Below the pieces are notes generated by a model, which saw only the letters and a list, made by a program, of their open reading frames with translations, was not told where the DNA came from and searched no databases. The position numbers were made by a program, and so were the translations under genes. Positions 16,506-28,046 of a stretch of DNA of 64,000 nucleotides are shown in pieces. Positions within the stretch are counted from its first letter, which is position 1; every line of letters begins with the position of its first letter. Origin of the DNA: Bradyrhizobium neotropicale (GTDB lineage Bacteria > Pseudomonadota > Alphaproteobacteria > Rhizobiales > Xanthobacteraceae); assembly GCF_001641695.1 (NCBI RefSeq), contig NZ_LSEF01000046.1:33075-97074 (forward strand), written 5' to 3'.

Positions 16506-17615
16506 CTACAACGCCCTTACCTGCCAGAACCGCAGCGTCCGGAGTGCATTCTCGGGTGTCATGCGGGCGTAGTGGCCCCTTGCTTTGGCGAGATCCGCTG
16601 GCTTCATCGCGCCGGTGGCGTAACGGCTCCCCAGCACGGCGGCGGTCGTTTCCCAACTGAGCTGCGCCGCGCGGCACGGCACCAGCAGGCCGTCGTCGCG
16701 CAGGCTTTGCATCAGCGGGCGGATGACCTCGATGGTGGAGCCGGCCAGCACCGCCAGTGCCGCCACGGTCTCCTCATACCGTCGCTGCGTGGCGAAGCCG
16801 AGCAGCGTCGCTTCGCTGAGTTGGCCGGTCGCCTTGAGACCCGCGATGGCGCGTTTGGCGCCTTCGAAGTCGCGAATGCTCGACATCTCGCGCTCGACGC
16901 CGACACTGACGGCTGCAATCGCGCTCTGGATCTCCTCGAACAGATGCGGCGGCGCGCGCGACAATAATCGTGTGCGAACGGTATCCGTCGCCGAGCGCAG
17001 CAATTGCCGGCGCAGCTCCGACGGCAAATCGACGCGCACGCCGACGCTCACGGCCAGGTCCGGATCGGACTCGGCCTGTCCGACGATGACGGCAAATCCG
17101 CCTCCCGAGACGCGTGCACCGGGGTTGGCGGCGAGCTTGCGGCTGACGCTCGGATAGCGGCGCGCCAGCAGCGCGTCGGTGACGATCTCCTTCAGCCACC
17201 AGCGGCCGGCGACCGCGAGCAGATGCGGCTCGCCCTTGGTCGCGGCGATCTTCACCAGCTCGCCATCGTCGAGGCGTGCCGATTCCTGCAGCACGGGACC
17301 GGCAATGCGGATCTCGTCATTGTTGGCGAGGCGGCGGATGACGGAGGGCGGCGCCTGCGCGATCGGCGCGAGCTGCGCGCTGATCTCGGCGAGCGCGACG
17401 CGCGCGCCCATGTCGGCGATCGCGCGCAGCTCGATGGTGCCGATCAGGCGTTCGAGCACGTCGTCGAACAGCGCGATCTGTTCGTCGTTGAAGCTGCCGG
17501 CGGAGGACAGGAACAGGTCGGTGACGCGCCGGGCGGTTTCCAGCCCCTTTTCCGCCGAGCCGAAGCGAATCGCGGATTCGACCTCGTTGATGATCGATAG
17601 CTGGGCCTTTGGCAT
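16506..17615 (-). CDS. DUF2336 family protein
   Basis: A 369-residue, largely helical, cytoplasmic protein starting MPKAQLSIINEVESAI. It matches the alphaproteobacterial DUF2336 pattern: RRVTDLFLSSAGSFNDEQIALFDDVLERLI, then LAEISAQLAPIAQAPPSVIRRLANND, IRIAGPVLQES, and a long helical C-terminal half. The alternating helix pattern with LxxxDxxxIAxPVL segments resembles HEAT-like repeats. The family's role is unknown. The longer in-frame reading with 16 more residues was rejected in favour of the ATG at MPKAQ. No partner gene is evident; it is on the strand opposite to dapF-mtaB and ftsY. Confidence 0.85.
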   Translation of the reverse strand: MPKAQLSIINEVESAIRFGSAEKGLETARRVTDLFLSSAGSFNDEQIALFDDVLERLIGTIELRAIADMGARVALAEISAQLAPIAQAPPSVIRRLANNDEIRIAGPVLQESARLDDGELVKIAATKGEPHLLAVAGRWWLKEIVTDALLARRYPSVSRKLAANPGARVSGGGFAVIVGQAESDPDLAVSVGVRVDLPSELRRQLLRSATDTVRTRLLSRAPPHLFEEIQSAIAAVSVGVEREMSSIRDFEGAKRAIAGLKATGQLSEATLLGFATQRRYEETVAALAVLAGSTIEVIRPLMQSLRDDGLLVPCRAAQLSWETTAAVLGSRYATGAMKPADLAKARGHYARMTPENALRTLRFWQVRAL

Positions 17616-17748
17616 CACGCGCTGCTCGTCCTGAGCGGGATTACGGAAGCTTGTTCTAAGCAACCGCTAGCATTAGCGGCGAGCGCTGAACGTTTCGTAA
17701 ACCATGCGCGGTACTGTCATGACATCACACCACGAAGGAGGTGGGCTC

Positions 17749-17770
17749 CCTCTCCCGCTTGCGGGAGAGG
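17749..17770. repeat. Short palindrome (CCTCTCCCGC type)
   Basis: CCTCTCCCGC-TT-GCGGGAGAGG is a perfect 10-base inverted repeat, identical to the one at 329-350. It lies about 17 bases past the stop of the pseudouridine synthase gene. Confidence 0.7.
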
Positions 17771-17786
17771 TGAATGACAGCGGCAC

Positions 17787-18494
17787 CTACTCCCCATTCC
17801 ACCCGCAGGCGCTGAGCCGCTCGTGCATATGGGCCGGCGCCGGGGCCACCACGCGGACCGGCTCCTTGTTCCGGGAGATCGGCACGACGATCTCGCGGGA
17901 ATGCAGATGCAGGCGCGGCTCGCCGAAGCGCGGGCCGTTGCCGTAAATGTTATCACCGACGATCGGCCAGCCAGTCGCCGCCGAATGCACGCGCAATTGA
18001 TGGGTGCGCCCGGTGACGGGTTCCATGGCGAGCCAGGTAATACCCGCGCCCCGGCCCATCACCTTCCAATTGGTCACCGCCGTTTGCCCGTCCGGGTCCG
18101 GCTTCTGCCACCAGCCGCGCTCGGCATTGAGCCGGCCGAGCGGCATGTCGATCGTGCCTTCGTCCTCGGCAGGACCGCCCTCGACCACGGTCCAGTAGGT
18201 CTTGCCGATCTTGCCATGCTTGAACAGCAGGCCCAGCGAGGCCGTCGCCTTGCGATGGCGGCCGAGCACGAGACAACCGGAGGTATCCTTGTCGAGCCGG
18301 TGGGCGAGCACCGGCGGCCGCGGCAGTCCGAACCGAAGCGCATCGAACGAGGCTTCCAGGTTCGCCCCGCCCTTGGGGCCGCGATGCACCGGCAGGCCCG
18401 CCGGCTTGTCGATGACCAGCATCAGCCCGTCGCGATGGAGCACGCGCGCCAGGATTTCGTCGGCGGTCAGTTCGGGAACATCGAGCAAGGACAA
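17787..18494 (-). CDS. RluA-family pseudouridine synthase
   Basis: A 235-residue enzyme that isomerises uridine to pseudouridine in rRNA or tRNA. The catalytic motif HRLDKDTSG is at residues 65-73, with the catalytic Asp68. MLVIDKPAGLPVHRGPKGGANL and PVTGRTHQLRVHSAATGWPIVGD are standard. There is no S4 RNA-binding domain, so it resembles the short RluA/TruC/RluC-core types; the exact target base cannot be read from sequence. The only in-frame start candidates near the front are TTG codons with weak ribosome-binding sites, so the start is uncertain. It is divergent from ftsY, 52 bases away. Confidence 0.9.
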   Translation of the reverse strand: MSLLDVPELTADEILARVLHRDGLMLVIDKPAGLPVHRGPKGGANLEASFDALRFGLPRPPVLAHRLDKDTSGCLVLGRHRKATASLGLLFKHGKIGKTYWTVVEGGPAEDEGTIDMPLGRLNAERGWWQKPDPDGQTAVTNWKVMGRGAGITWLAMEPVTGRTHQLRVHSAATGWPIVGDNIYGNGPRFGEPRLHLHSREIVVPISRNKEPVRVVAPAPAHMHERLSACGWNGE

Positions 18495-18546
18495 GGACTT
18501 TCGGTCAAGACTTTCGTTTACGGGCCGGAACGGCTAACACGCCACC

Positions 18547-19488
18547 ATGAACGATACCACCGATACCCCCAAGCTGAGCTGGTGGCGCCGCCTGTCCAAT
18601 GGGCTCAAGCGCACGTCGTCCTCGCTCGGGACCGCGGTCGCCGATCTCGTCACCAAGCGCAAGCTCGACCGCGCCATGCTCGACGACATCGAGGACGTGC
18701 TGCTGCGCGCCGACCTCGGCACCGAGGTCGCGGTCAGGATCGCCGATGCCGTCGGCACCGGGCGCTACGACAAGGCGATCTCGGCCGACGAGGTGAAGGA
18801 CGTCGTCGCGACCGAGGTCGAGAAGGTGTTGTCGCCGGTCGCGAAGGCGCTCGAGATCGATGCGGACAAGAAGCCGTTCGTCATCCTCGTGGTCGGCGTC
18901 AACGGCTCCGGCAAGACCACGACCATCGGCAAACTCTCGGCCAAGTTCGCATCCGAAGGCCGCAAGGTGATGCTGGCCGCCGGCGACACGTTTCGCGCAG
19001 CGGCGATCGAGCAGCTCAAGGTCTGGGGCGAGCGCACCAGGACGCCCGTCATCGCGGGCGCGCAAGGCTCGGATTCGGCAAGCCTCGCCTTCAACGCGCT
19101 CACCGCGGCGAAGGAGCAGAACATCGACGTGCTCCTGATCGACACCGCAGGGCGCCTGCAGAACAAGGCCGAGCTGATGAACGAGCTCGAAAAGGTCGTG
19201 CGCGTGATCCGCAAAGTCGATGCGACGGCGCCGCATGCGGTGCTGCTGGTGCTGGATGCGACCGTCGGCCAGAACGCGCTGTCGCAGGTCGAGGCGTTCC
19301 ATCGCACCGCAGGGGTCACCGGCCTCGTGATGACGAAGCTCGACGGCACGGCGCGCGGCGGCATCCTGGTCGCGCTCGCCGAGAAGTTCAAACTGCCGGT
19401 GCATTTCATCGGCGTCGGCGAAGGCGTCGACGATCTCGCGCCGTTCACCGCGCGCGATTTCGCCCGCGCGATCGCCGGAATCGAATAG
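18547..19488 (+). CDS. ftsY: Signal recognition particle receptor FtsY
   Basis: A 313-residue SRP receptor GTPase that docks Ffh-ribosome complexes at the inner membrane. The N domain (WWRRLSNGLKRTSSSLGTAV) has no long acidic A domain, as is normal in this order. The P-loop VVGVNGSGKTTTIGKL starts near residue 115; GDTFRAAAIEQLKVWGER, IDTAGRLQNKAELM, TKLDGTARGG and FIGVGEGVDDLAPF follow. It is followed by yciB on the same strand after about 125 bases filled by a palindromic repeat. Confidence 0.97.
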   Translation: MNDTTDTPKLSWWRRLSNGLKRTSSSLGTAVADLVTKRKLDRAMLDDIEDVLLRADLGTEVAVRIADAVGTGRYDKAISADEVKDVVATEVEKVLSPVAKALEIDADKKPFVILVVGVNGSGKTTTIGKLSAKFASEGRKVMLAAGDTFRAAAIEQLKVWGERTRTPVIAGAQGSDSASLAFNALTAAKEQNIDVLLIDTAGRLQNKAELMNELEKVVRVIRKVDATAPHAVLLVLDATVGQNALSQVEAFHRTAGVTGLVMTKLDGTARGGILVALAEKFKLPVHFIGVGEGVDDLAPFTARDFARAIAGIE

Positions 19489-19490
19489 CG

Positions 19491-19598
19491 TCGTCCTTCG
19501 AGACGCGCGCCGCTGGCGCGCTCCTCAGGACGAGGTCGTGCCACAGGTGAGGTCCTCATCCCGAGCAGACCGCGAAGCGGTCGTCTCGAAGGATGAGA
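19491..19598. repeat. Palindromic repeat between ftsY and yciB
   Basis: GTCCTTCGAGACGCGCG, GCGCGCTCCTCAGGACGAGG, and then GTCCTCATCCCGAGC and GTCTCGAAGGATGAGA. This is the same family as 5329-5433. Its right end runs into the ribosome-binding region of yciB. Confidence 0.75.
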
Positions 19599-19613
19599 GA
19601 GATGGAAGAGAGT

Positions 19614-20216
19614 ATGGACAAGACCCAGCCGCATCCACTGTTCAAGCTTACGACCGAGCTCGGTCCGCTGCTCGTCTTCTTCTTCGTGAACGCGAAGTTC
19701 AACCTCTTCGCGGCGACCGGTGCCTTCATGGTCGCGATCGTGGCGGCGATGATCGCGTCCTATGTAGTGACACGCCATATACCGATCATGGCCATCGTGA
19801 CCGGCGTCATCGTGCTGGTGTTCGGCACGCTGACCTTGGTGCTGCACGACGAGACCTTCATCAAGGTCAAGCCGACCATCATCTACGGCCTGTTCGCTGC
19901 GATCCTCGGCGGCGGCCTTCTGTTCGGCCGTTCCTTCATCGCCATCATGTTCGACCAGATGTTCAACCTGACGCCGCAGGGCTGGCGCATCCTCACTTTG
20001 CGCTGGGCGCTGTTCTTCGCCGGCATGGCGGTCTTGAACGAGATCGTCTGGCGCACGCAGAGCACGGATTTCTGGGTGAACTTCAAGGTGTTCGGCGTCA
20101 CGCCGCTGACCATGATCTTCGCCATCGCGCAGATGCCGCTGACCAAGCGCTATCACCTCGACCCGGTGTCGCTGGAGGCGAGCGAGGCCGAGGCGGGGGA
20201 TGTGAGGAAGGGCTGA
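19614..20216 (+). CDS. yciB: Inner-membrane septation protein A (YciB/IspZ)
   Basis: A 200-residue polytopic membrane protein of the septation protein A family, with about five to six membrane segments. The N-terminal [22 protein letters not shown] is the family hallmark, followed by [20 protein letters not shown] and [30 protein letters not shown]. The family affects cell envelope and division in enteric bacteria. In-frame ATGs also exist 4 and 7 codons upstream, partly inside a palindromic repeat; I chose [10 protein letters not shown], which matches the usual family start and has a GGAAGAG site. Confidence 0.93.
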   Translation: MDKTQPHPLFKLTTELGPLLVFFFVNAKFNLFAATGAFMVAIVAAMIASYVVTRHIPIMAIVTGVIVLVFGTLTLVLHDETFIKVKPTIIYGLFAAILGGGLLFGRSFIAIMFDQMFNLTPQGWRILTLRWALFFAGMAVLNEIVWRTQSTDFWVNFKVFGVTPLTMIFAIAQMPLTKRYHLDPVSLEASEAEAGDVRKG

Positions 20217-20230
20217 CGACCCTTTCAGCT

Positions 20231-20316
20231 CGTCATTGCGAGCGAAGCGAAGCAATCCACACTGCCGCCGCGGTGACAGTCTGGATTGCTTCGTCGCTTC
20301 GCTCCTCGCAATGACG
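20231..20316. repeat. Palindromic intergenic repeat (CGTCATTGCGAGCGAAGCG type)
   Basis: CGTCATTGCGAGCGAAGCG and AAGCAATCCA are mirrored by TGGATTGCTTCGTCGCTTCG and CTCGCAATGACG around a CTGCCGCCGCGGTGACAG middle. It lies between the convergent yciB and ccmG. A second copy of the family lies at 29101-29188. Confidence 0.8.
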
Positions 20317-20323
20317 ACAGCAA

Positions 20324-20908
20324 CTACTTCAGCGCCCTCTCCAACTGCGGCAGCAGCACCGTCCGGAAATTCTCCGGCGTGATCGGGCCGACCAGCTTGT
20401 AGACGATGGTGCCTTCGCGCCCGACGACGAACGTCTCCGGCACGCCATAGACGCCCCACTCGATCGAGGCGCGGCCGTTGGCATCCAGGCCGACGCGGCC
20501 GAAGGGATTGCCGTAACGGCCGAGGAAGCGCCGCGCATTGTCGGGTGCGTCCTTGTAGTTGATGCCGACGATCTGGAAGCGCTTGTCCTTGGCGAGCTCG
20601 GTCAAGAGCGGCGCCTCGTCGTGGCACGGGACGCACCAGGAGGCCCAGACGTTGACGAGACTGACCTTGCCCTTGAACGCGGCCGGGTCGAGTCCCGGCA
20701 CCTGCACGCCGCCCTCCTGCAGTCCGTCGAGCGGCGGCAGCGTGGTTTGCGGGGCCGGATGCCCGATCAGCGCGGACGGAATCCGCGAGGGATCGCCACT
20801 GCCGAGCCGGAACCAGAACAGCAGCGCCAGTGCGAGGAAGACGAGCAGCGGCAGCACCATCAGGAGGGTGCGGCGCGGCCTTGCGGCGGAGGTCGATGAA
20901 TCGCTCAT
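20324..20908 (-). CDS. ccmG: Thiol:disulfide interchange protein CcmG (DsbE)
   Basis: A 194-residue membrane-anchored thioredoxin-like protein of cytochrome c maturation. One N-terminal anchor ([19 protein letters not shown], residues 15-33) precedes a periplasmic thioredoxin fold with the redox motif WCVPC at residues 91-95. The DsbE-type [20 protein letters not shown] with its cis-proline follows. It keeps apocytochrome c haem-binding cysteines reduced. Its start overlaps the ccmD stop by four bases (ATGA). It is the last gene of ccmABCDG; the Bradyrhizobium literature calls it cycY. Confidence 0.96.
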   Translation of the reverse strand: MSDSSTSAARPRRTLLMVLPLLVFLALALLFWFRLGSGDPSRIPSALIGHPAPQTTLPPLDGLQEGGVQVPGLDPAAFKGKVSLVNVWASWCVPCHDEAPLLTELAKDKRFQIVGINYKDAPDNARRFLGRYGNPFGRVGLDANGRASIEWGVYGVPETFVVGREGTIVYKLVGPITPENFRTVLLPQLERALK

Positions 20909-21084
20909 GGCCTGTCCGTGGCGCTGCGCCCCGAGCGGCGCGTGATGCCGCTGCGATCAAGCTCGCGCAGGCGCAGGGTCTGGTTGCGATAGTCGATCAT
21001 GACCCAGCCGATCAGGATCGCGACCACAGCGGCAGCAGTGGCATAGGACGTCACGATGAACGACGCGTAAGGGCCAAGCGACAT
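20905..21084 (-). CDS. ccmD: Haem exporter protein CcmD
   Basis: A 59-residue protein with one membrane segment ([25 protein letters not shown]) followed by a basic cytoplasmic tail ([20 protein letters not shown]). This is the characteristic CcmD layout, including the conserved tyrosine before the tail. It stabilises CcmE-haem release from CcmABCD. It is wedged between ccmC, whose stop is one base upstream, and ccmG, which it overlaps by four bases. I trimmed the 13-residue upstream extension because it overlaps ccmC and has no family counterpart. Confidence 0.93.
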   Translation of the reverse strand: MSLGPYASFIVTSYATAAAVVAILIGWVMIDYRNQTLRLRELDRSGITRRSGRSATDRP

Positions 21085-21085
21085 T

Positions 21086-21877
21086 TTAGGCAGCCCCAGC
21101 TTCTTTTGACGCGCTTTCTTCACGCGAACCGGTGCCCACTTCGCTCGAAAACGCTACGCGGCTCGCCTGCATCATCTGCAGGGAGCGGACGCGGCGGCGC
21201 AGGATCTCGTTGCGCATCGCGGCCAAGTGCAATGTGACGAACAGCAGCGTGAACGCGATTGCCATCACCAGCAGCGGGATCAGGAACGACTTGTCGAGCG
21301 TCGAGCCGCCCATGCGCATCACCGAGGCCGGCTGATGCAGCGTGTTCCACCAGTCGACCGAGAACTTGATGATGGGAAGATTGATCGCGCCGACCAGCGT
21401 CAGCACGGCGGCGGCGCGCGCCGCACGCGAGGGGTCCTCGACGGCGCGCCACAGCGCCATAAGGCCGAGATACATCAGGAACAGGATCAGCACCGAGGTC
21501 AGCCGCGCGTCCCACTCCCAATAGGTGCCCCACATCGGCCGGCCCCACAGCGATCCCGTGACCAGCGCGAGGAAGGTGAAGGCGGCGCCGATCGGCGCGG
21601 CCGATTTCGCTGCGACGTCGGCGAGCGGATGCCGCCACACCAGCGTGCCGAGCGAAGCCACGCTCATCACGCCCCACACGAACATCGAGAGCCAGGCATT
21701 GGGCACATGGATGAACATGATCTTCACGGTCGCGCCCTGCTGATAGTCGTCGGGCGCAAACGCGGATTGATAGAGGCCGATCGTGAGCAGGATGATGGTT
21801 GCGGCCGCAAGCCACGGCAGCACGCGCGCTGTCAGCGCGAGGAACCGCGTCGGGTTGGCGAGATCGATCAGCGTCAT
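21086..21877 (-). CDS. ccmC: Haem exporter protein CcmC
   Basis: A 263-residue membrane protein of the haem-handling family with about six transmembrane segments. The tryptophan-rich haem motif [12 protein letters not shown] is at residues 116-127. The haem-ligating histidines lie in the periplasmic loops (FIHVPNAW near residue 57 and [13 protein letters not shown] near 180). It attaches haem to CcmE. The C-terminus carries a polar tail slightly longer than usual. It follows ccmB after 76 bases and is directly followed by ccmD. Confidence 0.96.
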   Translation of the reverse strand: MTLIDLANPTRFLALTARVLPWLAAATIILLTIGLYQSAFAPDDYQQGATVKIMFIHVPNAWLSMFVWGVMSVASLGTLVWRHPLADVAAKSAAPIGAAFTFLALVTGSLWGRPMWGTYWEWDARLTSVLILFLMYLGLMALWRAVEDPSRAARAAAVLTLVGAINLPIIKFSVDWWNTLHQPASVMRMGGSTLDKSFLIPLLVMAIAFTLLFVTLHLAAMRNEILRRRVRSLQMMQASRVAFSSEVGTGSREESASKEAGAA

Positions 21878-21953
21878 GGTGTCCTGATAATCACCGGGGA
21901 CCGCTCAGGCAATGAGCACGAAAGGGCGCAGCGAAAGTTGATCGGGGTCAAGA

Positions 21954-22622
21954 TCAGTCGAGCCCATGTCTGAGGCTCATGGCCGCCGCGAAAGGGCCGA
22001 CCACGAGGCTGACCAGCGACAGAGCGCAGAGGATCGAGAACGGCGCGCCGAACGACAATGGTCCGGTGATCGCCGCCTGCGAGGCCGCGACCCCGAAGAT
22101 CAGCACCGGAATCGACAGTGGGAGCACCAGAACCGCCATCAGGAGGCCGCCCCGATGCAGGGTCACCGCCAGCGCGGCGCCGATCATGCCGGTGAAGGTC
22201 AGCGCCGGCGTGCCGGCCAGCAGCGTCAGCGCCACGGCGCCGGTTGCGACCATGTCGAGGTTGAGCAGCAGCCCGAGCACGGGGGTTGCGACAATCAGCG
22301 GCAGGCCCGCCGCCAGCCAATGCGCCAGCGCTTTGGCGGCGCAGGCGAGTTCCAGCGGCGTCCGGCTCATCGTGATCAGGTCGAGCGAGCCGTCCTCATG
22401 GTCGGCCATGAACAGCCGGTCCAGCGTGAGCAGGCTCGCCAGCAGCGCGCCCAGCCACAGGATGGCCGGCCCGAGCCGCGACAGCAGCGCCAGATCCGGC
22501 CCCACCGCGAACGGCATGAGCACCACCACGGTCAGGAAGAACAGCACCCCAATCAGCGCCCCGCCGCCAACGCGGAGCGCGATCCGGATGTCCCGTCGAA
22601 TGAGAGCGGCAAGGGCCGTCAT
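21954..22622 (-). CDS. ccmB: Haem exporter protein CcmB
   Basis: A 222-residue integral membrane subunit, the usual CcmB length, with six predicted segments. It starts MTALAALIRRDIRIALRVGGG and contains DHEDGSLDLITMSRTPLELACAAKALAHWLAAGLPL, the segment that contacts the CcmA ATPase. It forms the CcmAB ABC complex driving haem release from CcmE. A longer in-frame reading extends into the upstream palindromic repeats and was rejected. An unusual gap of about 300 bases separates it from ccmA. Confidence 0.95.
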   Translation of the reverse strand: MTALAALIRRDIRIALRVGGGALIGVLFFLTVVVLMPFAVGPDLALLSRLGPAILWLGALLASLLTLDRLFMADHEDGSLDLITMSRTPLELACAAKALAHWLAAGLPLIVATPVLGLLLNLDMVATGAVALTLLAGTPALTFTGMIGAALAVTLHRGGLLMAVLVLPLSIPVLIFGVAASQAAITGPLSFGAPFSILCALSLVSLVVGPFAAAMSLRHGLD

Positions 22623-22920
22623 GGGATGCCTCCGATCGAGGAGGAGCAATGCATGACCACCTCGCGCCCCAGGCACACTGCGCTCCCACCCTCCCTGCGG
22701 GAGAGGGTGGGGCAGGGGGGTAGCCCCGGGGAGGATGCTTGTGGGGCGCGGGCCGCCAGCAACGGAGTCCCCTCGTCCCGAGTGCTTGAACCGAGAGAGC
22801 TTACCGTGTGGCACCCCCCTCCCTGACCCGCCCCCGCCTTCGCTAAAGCTTCGGCGGACAAGGGGGCGAGAACGAAGAGGGCGGAGCCCTGCCGCTCAGA
22901 AAGCTGAGGGTCCGTGAATC
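22623..22920. repeat. Non-coding, palindrome-rich gap between ccmA and ccmB
   Basis: I see no gene in this stretch. It contains a hairpin, CCCACCCTC...GAGGGTGGG, at about 22685-22712, and a second palindromic region with CGCCTTCGCTAAAGCTTCGGCG at about 22838-22861. These separate genes that usually abut in ccm operons. Confidence 0.6.
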
Positions 22921-23523
22921 TCACGCCGCACCCCCGATCCGAAGCTCCCGCGCATCGATGCCGAGCGGGGCGTGGGTGGCGGCGATGATCAGGCCGCCGC
23001 GGGTGAGATGATCGCGCATCAGGCCGGCGAACATGTCCTGGCCGGCCGCATCGAGCGCCGTAGTCGGCTCGTCCAGCAGCCAGACAGGGCGGCGGACGGT
23101 CAGCAGCCGGGCCAGCGAGAGCCGGCGGCGCTGGCCGGCCGACAGGAACGCCGCAGGCAGATCGGTGGCGTGGTCGAGCCCGACGGTCGTGAGGCTGCCC
23201 TCCGCGTCAAAACGCTCCCCGCCGAGAAAATCGGCCCAAAATGCCAGGTTTTCCACCACGCTCAGCGCCGGCTTCAGAGCGTCGCGATGGCCGAGATAGT
23301 GGCATTGCTCGGGGAGCGTGAGCTCGGAATCCCCTCCTGCCAGCGCAATCGTGCCCCCAGCCGGAACGAGCAGGCCGGCGATCAGCCGCAGCAGCGATGT
23401 CTTGCCCGACCCGTTGCGGCCGACCACCGCCACGGCCTCGCCGGACCTCGCCTCGAAATCGAGCCCGGCGAACACCTCGCGGCCACCCCGCACGCAGACG
23501 AGCCCGCGTCCGGAGAGCTGCAT
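22921..23523 (-). CDS. ccmA: Cytochrome c biogenesis ATP-binding protein CcmA
   Basis: A 200-residue ABC ATPase, the usual CcmA length. The Walker [10 protein letters not shown] is at residues 35-43, the signature [14 protein letters not shown] near 130, and Walker [13 protein letters not shown] follows. It energises haem handling by CcmABCDE. The longer reading begins at TTG eight codons upstream; I prefer the ATG at MQLSGRGL. The gene is divergent from acnA, the arrangement described for the Bradyrhizobium cycV/acnA locus. Confidence 0.95.
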   Translation of the reverse strand: MQLSGRGLVCVRGGREVFAGLDFEARSGEAVAVVGRNGSGKTSLLRLIAGLLVPAGGTIALAGGDSELTLPEQCHYLGHRDALKPALSVVENLAFWADFLGGERFDAEGSLTTVGLDHATDLPAAFLSAGQRRRLSLARLLTVRRPVWLLDEPTTALDAAGQDMFAGLMRDHLTRGGLIIAATHAPLGIDARELRIGGAA

Positions 23524-23788
23524 CTCGCCGCTTGTCGAAGCTCTCAACAGAGCCCCCAGAAGGGCCCGAGAGAAAACCCTAAGAAAATCTTGGGGTAGCG
23601 CATCAGAATTTTTGGCTCGCGAATTGCTGCGGTACGATTGTGGCTGTGGCGGCGCGGTTAGAAAGCTTCTATAAGCCCGGAACTACTTGATGCAGCAACT
23701 CAACCTGCCCCTGCAAGCGACCCAGCCGGATTCGCTGACGGTGTTAAAGTACCCTCGCCGGGTATAACTAACAATTGGGATTTCCTAC

Positions 23789-26509
<2,721 letters not shown>

Positions 26510-26559
26510 GCGCGGATTTGTGAACGGTGGCTCACTGCGAAGTGAGTAGAAGCTTAAAC

Positions 26560-26587
26560 GAAGGCGGCCTATCAAAAGGCCGCCTTC
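26560..26587 (+). terminator. Hairpin after acnA
   Basis: GAAGGCGGCC and GGCCGCCTTC form a perfect 10-base stem around TATCAAAA, about 50 bases past the acnA stop. Only a weak T stretch follows (CGCGTTTG), so termination efficiency is uncertain. Confidence 0.6.
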
Positions 26588-26729
26588 GCGCGTTTGCGGC
26601 ACGCTTCAGATGGGCCCGCCCGGCGGAAAACTCCGCCGTGGTGGACGAATGTGCCGCGCCCCGTAAGATTACGGTGACCATCAAGCGATACGATTTTTCC
26701 CCCACGAGCTAGGATGTGCGACGTTCGAC

Positions 26730-27506
26730 ATGACTGGAATGATGGCTACTAATCAAATTTCACGCTGGTCTGGTGCATTCTGGTCGGGAGCACTCAGCGT
26801 CTGTGCCATCATCGCCATCATTCGTCCCGCCCACGCCGATCCCCGCGCCGTGGTCGAACTCTTCACCTCGCAGGGCTGCTCGTCCTGTCCGCCCGCCGAC
26901 GCAATCATCGGCGAACTCTCCAAGGATCCCTCGATCATCGCGCTGAGCATGCCGATCGACTATTGGGATTATCTCGGCTGGAAGGACACGCTGGCGGATT
27001 CGCGCTTCTCCGCACGGCAGCGCGCTTATTCGCGCATGCGCGGCGACCGTGAGGTCTATACGCCGCAGGTCGTGGTCAACGGCTCGGCGCATGTCATCGG
27101 CAGCGATCTCGCCGGTATCGAAAGTGCGATCGGAAATACCACCAAGAATGAATCCGTCATGAGCGTGCCGGTAACGATGTCGCTGGCGGGCAAGCAGATC
27201 AACGTGTCGGTGGCGGCGAGCAAGGAGCCGGCGGTCTCGCACGGCGAGGTCTGGATCTGCTCGATCTCGAAGTCGGTGCCGATCGCGATCGGCCGCGGCG
27301 AGAATCGTGGGCAGCAGATCACCTACCACAACGTGGTCCGCAACGTGCTCAAGGTTGGCGACTGGAACGGCCGTCCGGAAAGCTGGACGGTGCCGATCGA
27401 GAACCTGACTCGCGACGGCGTCGACGGCGCGGTGGTCTACGTCCAGGACGGCAATCGCGAAAAGCCCGGTCCGATGCTGGGCGCGGCGTACACGTCGCTG
27501 CATTGA
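26730..27506 (+). CDS. DUF1223 thioredoxin-like exported protein
   Basis: A 258-residue protein with an N-terminal hydrophobic export signal or anchor (AFWSGALSVCAIIAIIRPAHA). The DUF1223 domain follows: ADPRAVVELFTSQGCSSCPPAD, with a CxxC pair at residues 50 and 53, then SMPIDYWDYLGWKDTLADSRFSARQRAYS and YTPQVVVNG with a cis-proline-type position. The fold is thioredoxin-like and the CxxC suggests periplasmic redox activity, but no substrate is established. In-frame ATGs at codons 1, 4 and 5 are all possible starts. It stands alone. Confidence 0.9.
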   Translation: MTGMMATNQISRWSGAFWSGALSVCAIIAIIRPAHADPRAVVELFTSQGCSSCPPADAIIGELSKDPSIIALSMPIDYWDYLGWKDTLADSRFSARQRAYSRMRGDREVYTPQVVVNGSAHVIGSDLAGIESAIGNTTKNESVMSVPVTMSLAGKQINVSVAASKEPAVSHGEVWICSISKSVPIAIGRGENRGQQITYHNVVRNVLKVGDWNGRPESWTVPIENLTRDGVDGAVVYVQDGNREKPGPMLGAAYTSLH

Positions 27507-27538
27507 AGCGCGTAAATAGTTTCCGAAGATCTTCCCTT

Positions 27539-27646
27539 CGTCATTCCGGGGCGCGCCTCTTGGCGCGAGCCCGGAATCCATTTCTCATCTTGGAAAATTG
27601 GATCGATGGATTCCGGGCTCGCGCTTCGCGCGCCCCGGAATGACAG
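27539..27646. repeat. Palindromic intergenic repeat (GTCATTCCGGGGCGCG type)
   Basis: CGTCATTCCGGGGCGCGCC, CGAGCCCGGAATCCAT, then inverted ATGGATTCCGGGCTCGCG and GCGCGCCCCGGAATGAC. Related copies occur at 36329-36459, 51771-51848 and 60722-60761. Confidence 0.8.
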
Positions 27647-27675
27647 CGGGCACACATCCCGACCCGATACAAACA

Positions 27676-27790
27676 AAAAAGGACCAACTCGCGTTGGCCC
27701 TCCTTGTCGCGCGTACAGACCCGATCCTGACGACCCCGGGGGGCTGGGGGCTGAGGAATCCGGAACCGAAAGGACCGGGCCAACGCACAT
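27676..27790 (-). ncRNA. Candidate structured small RNA with competing terminator
   Basis: On the minus strand a 10-base segment, GCGTTGGCCC (complement of 27777-27786), can pair with GGGCCAACGC (complement of 27691-27700). After a two-base bulge the stem extends by five more pairs. The enclosed 65 or so bases contain further complementary blocks (GATTCCT with AGGATC; CCCC with GGGG). The 3' strand of the long stem can instead form GGGCCAAC-GCGA-GTTGGTCC followed by six T, a typical terminator. No coding frame is convincing here. The promoter is not obvious. The RNA family is unknown to me. Confidence 0.4.
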
Positions 27791-28046
27791 GAGTCTTTTC
27801 GCAATGCAGGGCGGCAGTCGCTAGGCGGAAAAGAGGCGAGACTATGATTCCTGCTAACGATCCCGTGACGGTTTGTCGCTGAGAAGTTCTACCATAGCAT
27901 GTGCCCTGATTCGCCCACGATCTGGCGGGATTGGCCGGGAACCTCTTGCGGTGAGCAGCAGTTGGCGCAATCATGCAACTGTCATGATCCGCGGGTTCCC
28001 GCGACGGTTTCGCGGACGCGATCATGTTGTGCGACAGGAGGCGCCC

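Noticed and set aside
18765..20960. 731-codon minus-strand frame across ftsY, yciB and ccmG
   Set aside because: It crosses three well-supported genes and a palindromic repeat, and its translation has no recognisable domain.
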